This document shows, piece after piece, positions 1-8,813 of a DNA stretch of 64,000 bases (position 1 is its first letter; each line of letters starts with the position of its first letter). A model generated the notes under the pieces. That model did not search any database. It was not told the DNA's origin and worked only from the letters and a program-made list of their open reading frames with translations. The DNA is from Polyangiaceae bacterium. Lineage in GTDB: Bacteria > Myxococcota_A > Polyangia > Polyangiales > Polyangiaceae. Both the position numbers and the translations under genes were made by a program. The stretch lies in contig JANXOF010000016.1 of NCBI GenBank assembly GCA_025353725.1, positions 62,001 to 126,000 on the forward strand. The letters run 5' to 3'.

Positions 1-1193
1 CGACGAAACGCAGCCATACACGCAAAAGGAAGCGCCACAAGAAAGACGACGCCAAGGCCTCCGAAACGCATGTCAAACGCCGGCGGAGCACTGAGGCTGC
101 TCCACGAGCGCAGGATACGCAACAATCCGCGTCCTTCAAGGTGCGGTGCGGCCGCGCCCGATTCGAGGAGAAAGCGCATGGGCAAAACGCCCGAGAGATG
201 GAGCGGGCCAACGTTCACTTGCACTGGCCAAATGGGATTACCGTGCCGCGCGAAGTTGACGACGTAGGACTCCGCGCCGAGGAACAGAATGGTTATCACC
301 GCGACGGCAAGCGTCTTACGCCGCCCGTCACGCCAACCTCGAATGGCAACGATCGCGAAAAGAAGCACAGTTCCTAGTGGTGCGTTGGGCTTCGACCCGA
401 GGAACAACCCAAGCGAAACGCCCGCGAGCAATACGTTGCGTGCCGTCGCCGGAGCGAGCACAAAACAGACGCTCGCCAGGAGCAGCGAAGCCGACGCGAC
501 ATCTACGTAATTCGTCGGAAGCTGCAGGAAGACTGCAGGCAAGGTCAGCCACGCGAGACCTGCCGCAACTGCATGGTCACGGCGCGCACCGAAGTCTCGA
601 GCAAGCGTCGCGATGGCTAAAGCGCCCAGCAGTCCGAAAGGGATTTGGGCTGCGTCGACCAGGCGATCATCGGGCAGCATCGCGCGCCACGCGAGAAAGA
701 CGTGTTCAACGACATGCGGATACGTAGATATATAAAATAGGTCGGGGGGAACGTCTGCAAAGGAGCCGTGCTGCAACACGAAATCGACATACGGCAAATG
801 ATAGCCGAGCGAGTCCCACTGCCAGACGGGCAACAGGTACGCCGCCGCAAGGCACACCATCAACGCGGCGACGGAGAGAACCACCAGCGGCGAGCTCTCT
901 ACGGTAACGAGTTGGCGCCACGGGAGAGCGAGCTTCCACTCACGCCGCCACGCGCAAAGCGCGACCGTTCCCACGAGAAGCACCCCGAAGAGACTCGCTT
1001 GGCGGACCCATCCAAAAGCCCCAAGAAGACGCACTACGGTCCCAAGGAGCCCAAGACCCAGAATCGCGCCGCCGAGAACCTGTCGCCGGGGTTCATCCGC
1101 GAAGAGTGTCGCTCCAAGCCGCATGACGACGACCGCGAACAGCGCGAGCGCGAGCGGCAACACGCCCCAAGCCGTAGACAACAAGGTGGCCAT
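1..1193 (-). CDS. Polytopic GT-C-like membrane protein, partial (C-terminus beyond left edge)
   Basis: The minus strand is open from an ATG at 1193 to the left edge of the window, giving at least 397 residues, so the C-terminus lies outside. The translation is almost entirely hydrophobic, with an N-terminal membrane helix at about residues 3-30 and many more helices after it. A WDSLGYHLP motif near residue 130 is the Asp-containing first-loop signature common in GT-C glycosyltransferases of the ArnT/PMT/RgtA type, which transfer sugars from polyprenyl-phosphate donors at the membrane. The function is inferred from fold and motif only. The start is uncertain because no clear ribosome-binding site precedes the ATG and a TGA closes the frame about 80 bases upstream. 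Confidence 0.7.
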   Translation of the reverse strand, partial: MATLLSTAWGVLPLALALFAVVVMRLGATLFADEPRRQVLGGAILGLGLLGTVVRLLGAFGWVRQASLFGVLLVGTVALCAWRREWKLALPWRQLVTVESSPLVVLSVAALMVCLAAAYLLPVWQWDSLGYHLPYVDFVLQHGSFADVPPDLFYISTYPHVVEHVFLAWRAMLPDDRLVDAAQIPFGLLGALAIATLARDFGARRDHAVAAGLAWLTLPAVFLQLPTNYVDVASASLLLASVCFVLAPATARNVLLAGVSLGLFLGSKPNAPLGTVLLFAIVAIRGWRDGRRKTLAVAVITILFLGAESYVVNFARHGNPIWPVQVNVGPLHLSGVLPMRFLLESGAAAPHLEGRGLLRILRSWSSLSAPPAFDMRFGGLGVVFLVALPFACMAAFR

Positions 1194-1669
1194 CAGGCAC
1201 CGCGGTTTACTGCCCTCTCGCCGCCCAGCCAAGCAAGCGTCACGAAAGCCAGTAAAATTGAGCGTTACTCATCGGCTAGCCTGCTGCGCGACAGCGGGGC
1301 CTGCACGCCCCCCCTTACTGAGCGATAAATTTGGCACGAAACAGATACGCGGGCGTCACTTTCCTTACGATGTCTTCCAAAAGGTCGGTCATCGCAGGCC
1401 GTCGAGACGAGCTGTAACAAGGCGCACCGAGCGGGTCCTCGTTAGATAATTCAGCGTTTTTTCGGAGCCCTAGCAAGTCTGTCGCAAACTCTTTTCGCGG
1501 CACGAAAGTTGCTATGTCTGCTCCCATGAAGCTCTCCCTGCTCTCCGTCTCGCCCGGCGAAACCTCCATGAAGCTCGGTCTACTGTTTGACGGCGACGTA
1601 AGCCGCACCGCCTGACACAAGGCCTGCAACGCCTGCGCGACCTCCGCGGAGGGTGATACCTTCGACGCG
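1194..1669. other. 476-base divergent intergenic region
   Basis: This region separates the minus-strand GT-C-like gene from the plus-strand glutamine-synthetase-like gene, so it should carry both promoters. It is visibly less GC-rich than the flanks. No clear sigma-70 or sigma-54 promoter and no RNA gene was recognised. It contains one possible small minus-strand gene (1315-1527), listed separately. Confidence 0.4.
1315..1527 (-). CDS. Possible small hypothetical protein, 70 aa
   Basis: A 70-residue reading frame starts at ATG 1527, with a GGGAGA ribosome-binding site eight bases upstream, and ends at TAA 1315. The C-terminal third (TDLLEDIVRKVTPAYLF and following) looks protein-like, with alternating charged and hydrophobic residues. 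Against it, third codon positions are only about half G/C, unlike the neighbouring genes, and no family was recognised. It may be a poorly conserved small gene or chance. Confidence 0.3.
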   Translation of the reverse strand: MGADIATFVPRKEFATDLLGLRKNAELSNEDPLGAPCYSSSRRPAMTDLLEDIVRKVTPAYLFRAKFIAQ

Positions 1670-3067
1670 ATGAAGGCCGCAACGACCAAGGCAAGGTTTG
1701 AGGAGCACAAAGTCCGTACCGGCCACGAGATTCGCAAGGTCAAGGTGGGCGGCTTCGACGTCGACGGCGTTCTCCGGGGCAAGTTCGTCTCACTCGAAAA
1801 ATTCTGGAACATGGTCGATCACGGGTTCGGCTTTTGCGACGTCGTTTTCGGTTGGGACATCGGCGATGTTCTCTACGACAACGCCAAAGTGACGGGCTGG
1901 GACACGGGTTATCCGGATGCTCACGCCACCATCGATTTGTCGACGCTTCGCTTTCCGCCCGGCGAGCCCGATACGGCTATCTTCCTGGTCGACTTTGTAA
2001 GCGAGAAGGCCGGCGCAATGGCTACCGCGCACCCAGCCTGCCCGCGCTCCTTACTCAAAGGCGTTTTAGCGCGTGCGGCAGCGCTTGGTTACCAGGCTAC
2101 GTTCGGCTCTGAATTCGAGTTTTGGGTATTCAAAGAAACTCCCGCCTCGCTCCACGAAAAGGGATTTCGAAACCTCACCCCTATGAGCCCAGGGATGTTT
2201 GGTTATTCGTGGCTCCGGACAGAGCAGAATCGCGACTTTTGTCACGCAGTTCTGAACGAAATGAGCGCGATGGATATCGCGATCGAGGCGCTTCACACGG
2301 AGACCGGTCCCGGCGTTTACGAGGCCGCGCTTAGGTACGACGAGGCGCTGCGCGCAGCCGACAAAGCCGCGTTGTTCAAAACCTGCATGAAGGCGCTCGC
2401 GAACCGCCACGGCGTCTCGGTCACGTTCATGGCTAAATGGAGCCATGATCTGCCGGGTTCCAGCGGTCACCTTCACCAGTCCCTGTGGAGCATCGCGCAG
2501 CCAGGAGGCGCTCCTTACAACGTATTTTACGACGAACAGAGCCACGACAAGCTCTCCGCGACCGCGCGGCATTACCTTGCCGGCCAGCTAGCCCTCATGC
2601 CGGAGTTGACCGCCCTCTACGCGCCAACGATCAACAGCTACAAGCGCTACGTTCCCGGGGTTTGGGCGCCGTTGACCGCGTCGTGGGGTCCCGAAAACCG
2701 CACGTGCGCCATCCGCACGATCAGCGACGGGCCGAACTCGACGCGCCTCGAATACCGACAGACAGCCGCCGACATCAACCCCTATATCGCTATCGCTACG
2801 TGCCTCGCGGCAGGCCTCTACGGTATCGAAAACAAGCTCGAGCCCCCTCCCGCTGGGAAGGGTGACGCGTCGGTCAGCAAGGACCACAAGCCACTTCCGA
2901 GTTCGCTTAGAGAGGCCACGGCCTGGCTCGCGGGGAGCCGCGCGGCTCGTGAAATTCTCGGGGAAGCGTTCGTCGACCACTACGTCCGCACACGCGACTG
3001 GGAGGTACGGCAGTTTGAGCGCGTGGTGACGGAGTGGGAGCTACAGCGCTACTTCGAGGCCATCTGA
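1670..3067 (+). CDS. Glutamine-synthetase-family ligase (GlnA/PuuA-like)
   Basis: This 465-residue protein has the full glutamine synthetase layout. A beta-grasp N-terminus (VDGVLRGKFVS) is followed by a catalytic domain with the metal-binding glutamates in SEFEFW and HTETGPGVYEAAL, the histidine motif SGHLHQSLW, the ATP/ammonia-site segment WGPENRTCAIR, and RLEYRQTAADINPYIA. Family members condense glutamate, or a gamma-glutamyl acceptor, with ammonia or an amine using ATP. The sequence resembles the divergent PuuA / GlnA3-like branch more than housekeeping GlnA, so the substrate could be a polyamine or ethanolamine. An iron alcohol dehydrogenase follows 45 bases downstream, which fits amine catabolism. 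The ATG has only a distant GGAGGG behind it. Confidence 0.85.
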   Translation: MKAATTKARFEEHKVRTGHEIRKVKVGGFDVDGVLRGKFVSLEKFWNMVDHGFGFCDVVFGWDIGDVLYDNAKVTGWDTGYPDAHATIDLSTLRFPPGEPDTAIFLVDFVSEKAGAMATAHPACPRSLLKGVLARAAALGYQATFGSEFEFWVFKETPASLHEKGFRNLTPMSPGMFGYSWLRTEQNRDFCHAVLNEMSAMDIAIEALHTETGPGVYEAALRYDEALRAADKAALFKTCMKALANRHGVSVTFMAKWSHDLPGSSGHLHQSLWSIAQPGGAPYNVFYDEQSHDKLSATARHYLAGQLALMPELTALYAPTINSYKRYVPGVWAPLTASWGPENRTCAIRTISDGPNSTRLEYRQTAADINPYIAIATCLAAGLYGIENKLEPPPAGKGDASVSKDHKPLPSSLREATAWLAGSRAAREILGEAFVDHYVRTRDWEVRQFERVVTEWELQRYFEAI

Positions 3068-3112
3068 ACGCACTGGCGCGCAGACACTCGCCCGTTCTAA
3101 CCTCTCGAGTCG

Positions 3113-4246
3113 ATGAGCATCGTCACCTGGGGTTTTCCTACCACCATCGTTTTTGGCAATGGCAGCGTCGCAACACTCGGCGACCACATCAAGCGATTGG
3201 GCGGGAGTCGCGCGCTCGTCGTCTGTGACCCCGGCGTTGCGAAAGCGGGCATCGCCGGGCGCGTCCGCAAAGTATTGGAAGACGCAGGAATCCCAGTGAT
3301 GGTCTTCGACCGCGTCGACCCCAACCCGGTGGAACCGAACATCACCGAAGGCGTCGCCGCGTTCCGTTCTCACGCCGCAGACATCATCATTTCCGTGGGC
3401 GGCGGCGCACCGCTCGACGTCGGAAAGCTCGTCGCCTTGAAAGTGACGCACGACAAGCCGCTCGAGGCTTACGACGATGCGACGGGGGGCGACCGGTTTA
3501 TCGGTCCGAACATCCCGCCCATCATCACGGTGCCGACAACGGCTGGAACGGGCAGCGAAGTTGGGCGTGCGGGCGTCGTCACGCTCGAGGCCACCGGACG
3601 CAAAACCGTCATTTTTTCGCCTTATCTCATGGCAAAGGTCGCCATTTTAGACCCTGAGCTCACCGTCTCGATGCCCGCACGGGTGACCGCCGCGACAGGG
3701 TTTGACGCCCTCACCCACTGCGTCGAAGCCTACCTCGCGCAAGGAGATCACCCGATGGCAGACGGAATCGCACTCGCAGGCATCGAGCTCTGTACCAAGA
3801 ACCTTCCGCGTGCCGTCGAGGCGGGCGCCGATCTTGTCGCCCGCGGCGCCATGATGAAGGCCGCCATGATGGGAGCTGTGGCCTTTCAAAAAGGCTTGGG
3901 CGTCTGCCACTCGCTCGCGCATCCACTTTCCTCGGAAAAAAATCTCCACCACGGCCTCGCGAACGCGCTCTGCCTCCCCGCCGTGTGCGACTTCAACGAT
4001 GCTGCTGTCCCCGAGCGCATCGAGCGCATCCGCCGCATCGTGGACCTGACCGCGACCAGCTTGTCGAACGGACTTCGCGCGCTTCGCGAGAAAATTGGCC
4101 TGCCGAGCGGTCTCTCGGCCGAAGGGGTCACGAAGGGCGATATTCCTCGATTGGCCGATAAAGCGATGGAAGACGCCTGCAAAGCCCTCAACCCACGTTC
4201 CGTAAGCCGGAGCGACATCGTCAAGTTATACGAGCTGTCGCTCTAG
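3113..4246 (+). CDS. Iron-containing alcohol dehydrogenase
   Basis: This 377-residue protein belongs to the group III (Fe-dependent) alcohol dehydrogenases. It has a Rossmann-like NAD(P) half with SVGGGAPLDVGK (residues 94-105) and PTTAGTGSE, then a helical metal-binding half. The expected Fe(II) ligands are Asp198 and His202 in GFDALTH, His266 in VCHSLAH and His280 in LHHGLANA. It oxidises or reduces a primary alcohol/aldehyde pair in the cytoplasm. It probably shares a transcript with the upstream glutamine-synthetase-like gene, suggesting the two act on the same amine- or amino-alcohol-derived intermediate. The substrate is not deducible. Its 3' end lies six bases from the convergent membrane-protein gene. 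Confidence 0.9.
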   Translation: MSIVTWGFPTTIVFGNGSVATLGDHIKRLGGSRALVVCDPGVAKAGIAGRVRKVLEDAGIPVMVFDRVDPNPVEPNITEGVAAFRSHAADIIISVGGGAPLDVGKLVALKVTHDKPLEAYDDATGGDRFIGPNIPPIITVPTTAGTGSEVGRAGVVTLEATGRKTVIFSPYLMAKVAILDPELTVSMPARVTAATGFDALTHCVEAYLAQGDHPMADGIALAGIELCTKNLPRAVEAGADLVARGAMMKAAMMGAVAFQKGLGVCHSLAHPLSSEKNLHHGLANALCLPAVCDFNDAAVPERIERIRRIVDLTATSLSNGLRALREKIGLPSGLSAEGVTKGDIPRLADKAMEDACKALNPRSVSRSDIVKLYELSL

Positions 4247-4252
4247 GCTCGC

Positions 4253-5854
4253 TTAGCGCGCCGCGTCTGTTCGCAAACGTGCGTAGATCGCGAGTCGGCC
4301 GCGCTCGAAGACCGGATGGTACACGGCTGGGATGAGCGCCCGTGCTTCGGGCGTTACCTCCCAGAGCAGCAGGTGGTCAAAGAGTGGGGTCGCCTCCGCC
4401 CAAAAGTCGAACCATGCTTGGCGGAACGCCGCGTCACAATCATTCACAACGACATTGCCATCGAAGATGCGACTGCACACGTCGCCCGGTCGGGCCGTGC
4501 TTGGCGCGAATCCCTCGAGCGGAAGGTGGTTGAACCGCCGGGGCGGCGGTTCGCGATACATCACGGGAAACGAATAAGAGTGCGCGAATAGAAGAGGCGC
4601 TGCCGTGTGCTTCTCCATCACGTAGTAAGCCCAATAGTGAAGGAGGCTCCTCGTATTGTCACTCGACGCGCTCATACGGAAGAGCAGCGGAAGCAAGCGC
4701 GCCCGCTCAGGCACGGTCGGAATGCCCGCCGTAAACTCCAGGCGTTCGCGCTCGAGTCGGACGAAGTCTTTGCCCATTCCCACGCTGTAGAAAATCGCTG
4801 ACAAGCCGAGTACAGCCACCGTTTTTCGTGGCAACTCGGGGGGGACTCGCAGCAGGAGCGCGACCCACAAAAAGGGGATAAACCGCGAATTGACGTGAAA
4901 CCAGTTTGTCGCGATGTACGGCACGAACGCGTAAAGAATGAGGAGAACGAAGAGCGCTAGCGGCGAAAAAAACGGTGGCGATTCACGCCGCCGAGAAAAC
5001 CCCAACCATGCCAGCAAGACGCACGGCACGACGCTCGTCACCGTGAACTTGGAGAAAGCCCAAAACCATTCGGCCCAAAGGTTGTATGCGAGCTCCCAGA
5101 CGGGCAGAATTTTTTGGTAATTAGCGAATCCCGTCATCGGTCCGACGGTGTCTCGCATTTGCGAATGGAGCGAAACAACGACAAGCAGCGTCGCCGGCAG
5201 CAACGGCGGAATCATCGCGCGGGCGGTAGCAACGCGCGCCGCGGGCGTCTTCGCGACCACGACCTCAATGGCCACGAGCATCTGCACGACGAGCAGCGGA
5301 AATACATGTGCGTACCAAGTCACTATCGTGAGCGCGACAAGACTTAGCCCACGCGCGAGGGTCGGACGGTGCCGCTGACCCTGCAGCACGATTAACACGG
5401 CGAGCGAGAGCGGAACCGCCAGCGCGAAGTCGAGCATCCCGGCCGATACGAACCAGTTATGGACCATCGGCCACATCAAGGTGCTGGCGACGAGCATGCG
5501 TTTTCGGCTCCCCGTGAGTGCGAGGACAAACCGCGGGAGGACGAACGCGTTCGCGGCAAGGACACCGAACGCAAAGAGGCGAGCCGCCCCCTGAAGGCCG
5601 ACGCACCTTCCGACAAAGAGGAGCCACGCGAAAAGCGCTGAATTGGTCTTCGCGAGGCCGTTGAAGACGAACTCGGGATAGAGGTCGAGATTTTGGATAA
5701 CCGTGACTGCCGCCAAGTGGTTCGGCAGATCTTGGTACGGAAGGGCTTTGCCGAGAGCGAGAGGCCAAGCCGAGAGCGCAAGGAGCAACGCGGACACGGC
5801 GCCGGGGAGGTGCCGGTCGGAGAGATTCGTCACTCGACGTCGCAGTTCGTGCAT
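4253..5854 (-). CDS. Polytopic membrane protein, GT-C-like, 533 aa
   Basis: The protein has roughly ten hydrophobic segments between residues 15 and 370, followed by a hydrophilic C-terminal region of about 150 residues. An early loop motif, PYQDLPNHLA (near residue 40), occupies the place of the acidic first-loop motif of GT-C glycosyltransferases, and the layout resembles the partial gene at the left edge. ATG 5854 is preferred because AAGGCGGA lies just upstream; an in-frame GTG at 5875 would add seven residues. No precise family can be named, and membrane glycosyl transfer is an inference. Confidence 0.7.
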   Translation of the reverse strand: MHELRRRVTNLSDRHLPGAVSALLLALSAWPLALGKALPYQDLPNHLAAVTVIQNLDLYPEFVFNGLAKTNSALFAWLLFVGRCVGLQGAARLFAFGVLAANAFVLPRFVLALTGSRKRMLVASTLMWPMVHNWFVSAGMLDFALAVPLSLAVLIVLQGQRHRPTLARGLSLVALTIVTWYAHVFPLLVVQMLVAIEVVVAKTPAARVATARAMIPPLLPATLLVVVSLHSQMRDTVGPMTGFANYQKILPVWELAYNLWAEWFWAFSKFTVTSVVPCVLLAWLGFSRRRESPPFFSPLALFVLLILYAFVPYIATNWFHVNSRFIPFLWVALLLRVPPELPRKTVAVLGLSAIFYSVGMGKDFVRLERERLEFTAGIPTVPERARLLPLLFRMSASSDNTRSLLHYWAYYVMEKHTAAPLLFAHSYSFPVMYREPPPRRFNHLPLEGFAPSTARPGDVCSRIFDGNVVVNDCDAAFRQAWFDFWAEATPLFDHLLLWEVTPEARALIPAVYHPVFERGRLAIYARLRTDAAR

Positions 5855-5892
5855 GGTTCCGCCTTCGAACCTCACGGGGATGGGCCGACCCT

Positions 5893-5912
5893 ACCCCGCA
5901 CCTTAGCGGGGT
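5893..5912. promoter_or_regulatory. Inverted repeat between divergent genes
   Basis: A perfect seven-base inverted repeat (ACCCCGC, six-base spacer ACCTTA, GCGGGGT) lies between the divergent membrane-protein gene and the NtrC-type regulator gene. It has no T-run and sits upstream of both genes, so a regulator-binding site is likelier than a terminator. It covers a possible GTG start of the regulator at 5911, favouring the start at 5971. Confidence 0.35.
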
Positions 5913-5970
5913 GTCCACCGCGACACAGAGATCCGGCAAACAAGGCGACGAGCCTGCTAGGCTGCCGCCC

Positions 5971-7410
5971 GTGTTGCCCGAGAAAAAGCAGGTGCTCATC
6001 GTCGACGACGAACCGAACCTGCGGAAGATCCTCGCCGCTCAACTGTCGCGCGATGGCTACGAGGTGCTCCTCGCGGAAGACGGCGAGCAAGGCCTCGCGA
6101 TGCTTCGCGAGAACCACATCGACGCGGTCGTGACCGACCTGAAGATGCCCAAAGTCGACGGGATGACGCTCCTCCGCGAAGCGCTGCGCGAATCGCCCGA
6201 CCTGCCCATCATCATGATCACGGCGCACGGTACGGTCGACACGGCGGTCGAGGCGCTCAAGCTCGGCGCGTTCGACTACCTGACCAAGCCGTTCGACAAG
6301 GACGACGTCCGCCAAGTGGTGGCGAAGGCACTGAAAACCCGCGCGCTCGCTCAAAAAGAGGCGACCGCCGACGTGACTGGACGCAAAGACCCATCGACGG
6401 CTCGGTTTGGAATCATCGGCAAGTCGGCCGGGCTAACCGATCTGTACGCGGTCCTCGAGCGCGTCGCCGATAGCCCCACGACGGTGCTGATCACGGGTGA
6501 AAGCGGCACGGGCAAAGAGCTCGTTGCGCGGGCACTGCATGAACATTCGGGCCGTAAAGACAAGCCCTTCATCAAAGTAAACTGCGCGGCCATACCGAAA
6601 GAACTTATCGAAAGTGAGCTGTTCGGTTATGAGCGCGGCGCCTTCACGGGGGCGGTCTCCAGCAAACCCGGCCGATTCGAGCTCGCCAGCGGCGGGACGC
6701 TCTTTTTGGATGAAGTCGGCGAAATTCCTCTCGAAATGCAGGTCAAACTCCTGCGTGTTTTGCAAGAGAGCGAGTTCGAGCGTGTCGGTGGAATCAAGAC
6801 GATTCAAGTCGACGTTCGGCTCGTCGCGGCGACGAATCGCGATCTCAGAAAGCTCATCGCAGCTCAAGCCTTTAGAGACGACCTCTTCTATCGACTCAAC
6901 GTCGTTTCCATTCGTCTGCCGCCGCTCCGCGAGCGCGAGGCCGATATTCCACTCCTAACGGAGCACTTCCTCGCCAAGTTCAACGGTCGCTTAAAGAAAC
7001 AAGTCATCGGCGTCGAGCAGGACGCGCTTGAGATTCTGTTAGCGTACGGATGGCCTGGGAACATCCGCGAGCTGGAAAACGTCATGGAGCGTTCGGTGCT
7101 CTTTTGCGACGCGCAAAAGCTTCGCGTTGAGGACCTCCCCGGCGAGCTTCGTGGCACGGCGGGGTCGGTGGCGCCGCCGACATCCGAGGGGGCGGCGAGT
7201 GAGATCCCTCTTTCCACGGAGGGCGGCCTCAAAGAACATGTAAAAGTCGCGATGAGCCGTCTTGAGCGCGAGCTCGTGAGTCGCGCGCTCAAGCAGACGA
7301 ACGGGAACGTGACGCACGCCGCGCGGCTGCTCAAGATTTCGCGGAAGGGTCTCCAGCTCAAGATGAAAGAACTCGGGCTCCGCGAAGGGCTCGGCGAGAA
7401 GAGCGAGTGA
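5971..7410 (+). CDS. NtrC-family sigma-54-dependent response regulator
   Basis: The protein has three classic parts. The receiver domain (residues about 5-120) keeps the acidic pair VDDE, the phospho-acceptor Asp in VVTDLKMP and the Lys of LTKPFD. The AAA+ domain (about 145-380) has Walker A GESGTGKE, the sigma-54 contact loop GAFTGA, Walker B GGTLFLDEVGE and an arginine-finger region. A Fis-type helix-turn-helix lies at the C-terminus (HAARLLKISRKGLQLKMKELG). It should activate sigma-54 promoters after phosphorylation. No histidine kinase is adjacent, so it is an orphan regulator here. An in-frame GTG at 5911 would add 20 unconserved residues. The stop overlaps the next gene by four bases. 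Confidence 0.9.
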   Translation: MLPEKKQVLIVDDEPNLRKILAAQLSRDGYEVLLAEDGEQGLAMLRENHIDAVVTDLKMPKVDGMTLLREALRESPDLPIIMITAHGTVDTAVEALKLGAFDYLTKPFDKDDVRQVVAKALKTRALAQKEATADVTGRKDPSTARFGIIGKSAGLTDLYAVLERVADSPTTVLITGESGTGKELVARALHEHSGRKDKPFIKVNCAAIPKELIESELFGYERGAFTGAVSSKPGRFELASGGTLFLDEVGEIPLEMQVKLLRVLQESEFERVGGIKTIQVDVRLVAATNRDLRKLIAAQAFRDDLFYRLNVVSIRLPPLREREADIPLLTEHFLAKFNGRLKKQVIGVEQDALEILLAYGWPGNIRELENVMERSVLFCDAQKLRVEDLPGELRGTAGSVAPPTSEGAASEIPLSTEGGLKEHVKVAMSRLERELVSRALKQTNGNVTHAARLLKISRKGLQLKMKELGLREGLGEKSE

Positions 7411-8591
7411 CGCCTACCTCTCGCTCATCGCTCCGGCGAGGATGTGCCGCGGCGGTCTGTCTCCTTCTGGTGGCGTGCGGCTCGCGTCGGCGCATCCCTG
7501 ATTCATCTCTTTCCGACGCCGGTTCCACCGCATCGGGCGCGATACGGATACGGCCGGCCTTTGCCGCCGGCGATACGGGGGCACCTCAGCCCGGCATGGT
7601 CTGGGTACCGCCGGGAACGCTGAGGGTCGGGACGCCTGCGGATCGCGTACCGCGTGTGGCAGACGAAGAACCTGCCGGTACACCCACGGAGATGAGTGGA
7701 TTCTACATCGACACGTTTCCTTACCCAAACGAGTCGGGCGCGATCCCTACCACCAACGTCACGCGCGACGAGGCGGAACAGCTCTGCACCGGTAAGGCCA
7801 AGCGACTCTGTACCGAACTCGAGTGGGAGCGCGCGTGCAAAGGGCCAGACAACTCATCTTACGAGTACGGGGAGACCTACCGCGCGGCGTCGTGCGGCAC
7901 GGGCGTTTCACCCGCCGAAGCGGCAAAGCGCCCGAGCGGTGAGCACGCGCTATGTCGAAGCGCTTTTGGCGTTGCTGACATGCACGGCGGCGTTTGGGAG
8001 TGGACCGAAAGCGCGTGGGGGCGCGGTGCCGTCGCGCCCGCCCTAGGCGTGCTTCGGGGCGGCAACGCCGTCGCCGGCGAACTCGTTGGGCGGTGCGCGA
8101 ATGCTATCGGGCGCCCCTCGTCGAAGCGGTCGCCCACGAACGGTGTTCGATGCTGCTCCGGAACGCGCAACAAGGAAACGGTACAGCTCACCGTGCGCGG
8201 CGCGCCTGATTTCCAGCCGCGGCGCACTCCCGAAGCCTTGCACGAGGCGTGGGAGCCCGTGCTGCGTCCCGCCCTTGGGGCCGCCGCCAATCACTTTGCC
8301 CGAGCGTGGACCTGGTCGCCCGTGCCGAACGAGGAACTCGTCATGATCCTCGGATGTGACACGACGGAGGAGCCGCCGACGTGCGCGCTCGCGGCGGGGC
8401 GCGTCGTCGAGGGTCGCCCGGTCCTGGTCGCCTCTACAGCGCCCAGCCAAGCGTCCGCCTTGCCCGACCTAACACGCGCGGGCGATGTGCGGCACCTCCG
8501 CCTGCGCGGGCTCGACCCGTCGGGCACGTTCGGTAGGGACGTCACTTACGTTTACGGACGTCTCGAGATCGGCAAAGAAAGCCGACCGTAA
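7407..8591 (+). CDS. Lipoprotein with SUMF1/FGE-type domain
   Basis: GTG 7407 overlaps the regulator stop as GTGA, so translation is probably coupled. An N-terminal Arg-rich segment, a hydrophobic stretch and the lipobox LVAC (Cys24) mark an exported lipoprotein. Residues about 55-255 carry a formylglycine-generating-enzyme-like (SUMF1) fold: GMVWVPPGTLRVG, YPNES..PTTNVTRDEAEQLC, TELEWERACKG, DMHGGVWEWTES, LRGGNA and NGVRCC. In bacteria this domain is often non-catalytic, and a formylglycine function is not implied. The C-terminal part (about 260-394) is unrecognised. Its coupling to the NtrC-type gene suggests a role connected with that regulator, perhaps in the envelope. Confidence 0.8.
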   Translation: MTPTSRSSLRRGCAAAVCLLLVACGSRRRIPDSSLSDAGSTASGAIRIRPAFAAGDTGAPQPGMVWVPPGTLRVGTPADRVPRVADEEPAGTPTEMSGFYIDTFPYPNESGAIPTTNVTRDEAEQLCTGKAKRLCTELEWERACKGPDNSSYEYGETYRAASCGTGVSPAEAAKRPSGEHALCRSAFGVADMHGGVWEWTESAWGRGAVAPALGVLRGGNAVAGELVGRCANAIGRPSSKRSPTNGVRCCSGTRNKETVQLTVRGAPDFQPRRTPEALHEAWEPVLRPALGAAANHFARAWTWSPVPNEELVMILGCDTTEEPPTCALAAGRVVEGRPVLVASTAPSQASALPDLTRAGDVRHLRLRGLDPSGTFGRDVTYVYGRLEIGKESRP

Positions 8592-8605
8592 CGACTCACG
8601 CGCAA

Positions 8606-8812
8606 CTACGGTAGAAGCGTCGCGACGTGCGCCTGGAGGACCGCCTGTTGGTCAAAAGCGCAGTGACCACCTGGCTTCGTGTCGTCCTTCGTGAGTGACA
8701 TGCCCGCCGCCGTGTAGGCGGTGAACGCTCGCTTTGTAATTTGCGGGCCAGATCGGATCGCCAGTCGTGATTTCGAAGTGAAGGCGAAGCCCCGCTTTTG
8801 TCGCCGCGCAGC
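8606..8812 (-). pseudogene. 3' remnant of an alpha/beta-hydrolase-like gene with a frameshift
   Basis: Two minus-strand frames together read as one protein C-terminus. The upstream frame gives KAGLRLHFEITTGDPIWPAN (about 8738-8812). The next frame then gives FTAYTAAGMSLTKDDTKPG and HCAFDQQAVLQAHV to a TAG at 8606. The GGHC-type histidine followed by a final helix resembles the end of esterase/alpha-beta hydrolases. No upstream part exists, because the reading stops at the boundary with the methyltransferase gene on the same strand. This looks like a hydrolase gene truncated by arrival of that gene and then frameshifted near 8740. The family assignment is by eye only. Confidence 0.45.
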
Positions 8813-8813
8813 G

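Noticed and set aside
1330-1350. TTTGGCACGAAAC as a sigma-54 -24 element
   Set aside because: No GC/TTGC -12 element occurs at the required spacing.
1528-1812. Upstream extension of the small minus-strand frame into the glutamine-synthetase-like gene
   Set aside because: It is antisense to the ligase's N-terminus; only the part below 1527 has a ribosome-binding site.
4885-4905. Possible third parS site (ACGTGAAAC)
   Set aside because: Only one half-site matches; the other half differs at several bases, so there is no palindrome.
5911-5970. GTG 5911 as start of the NtrC-type regulator
   Set aside because: It lies within an inverted repeat, lacks a ribosome-binding site and adds 20 residues outside the receiver fold; GTG 5971 is preferred, though not proven.
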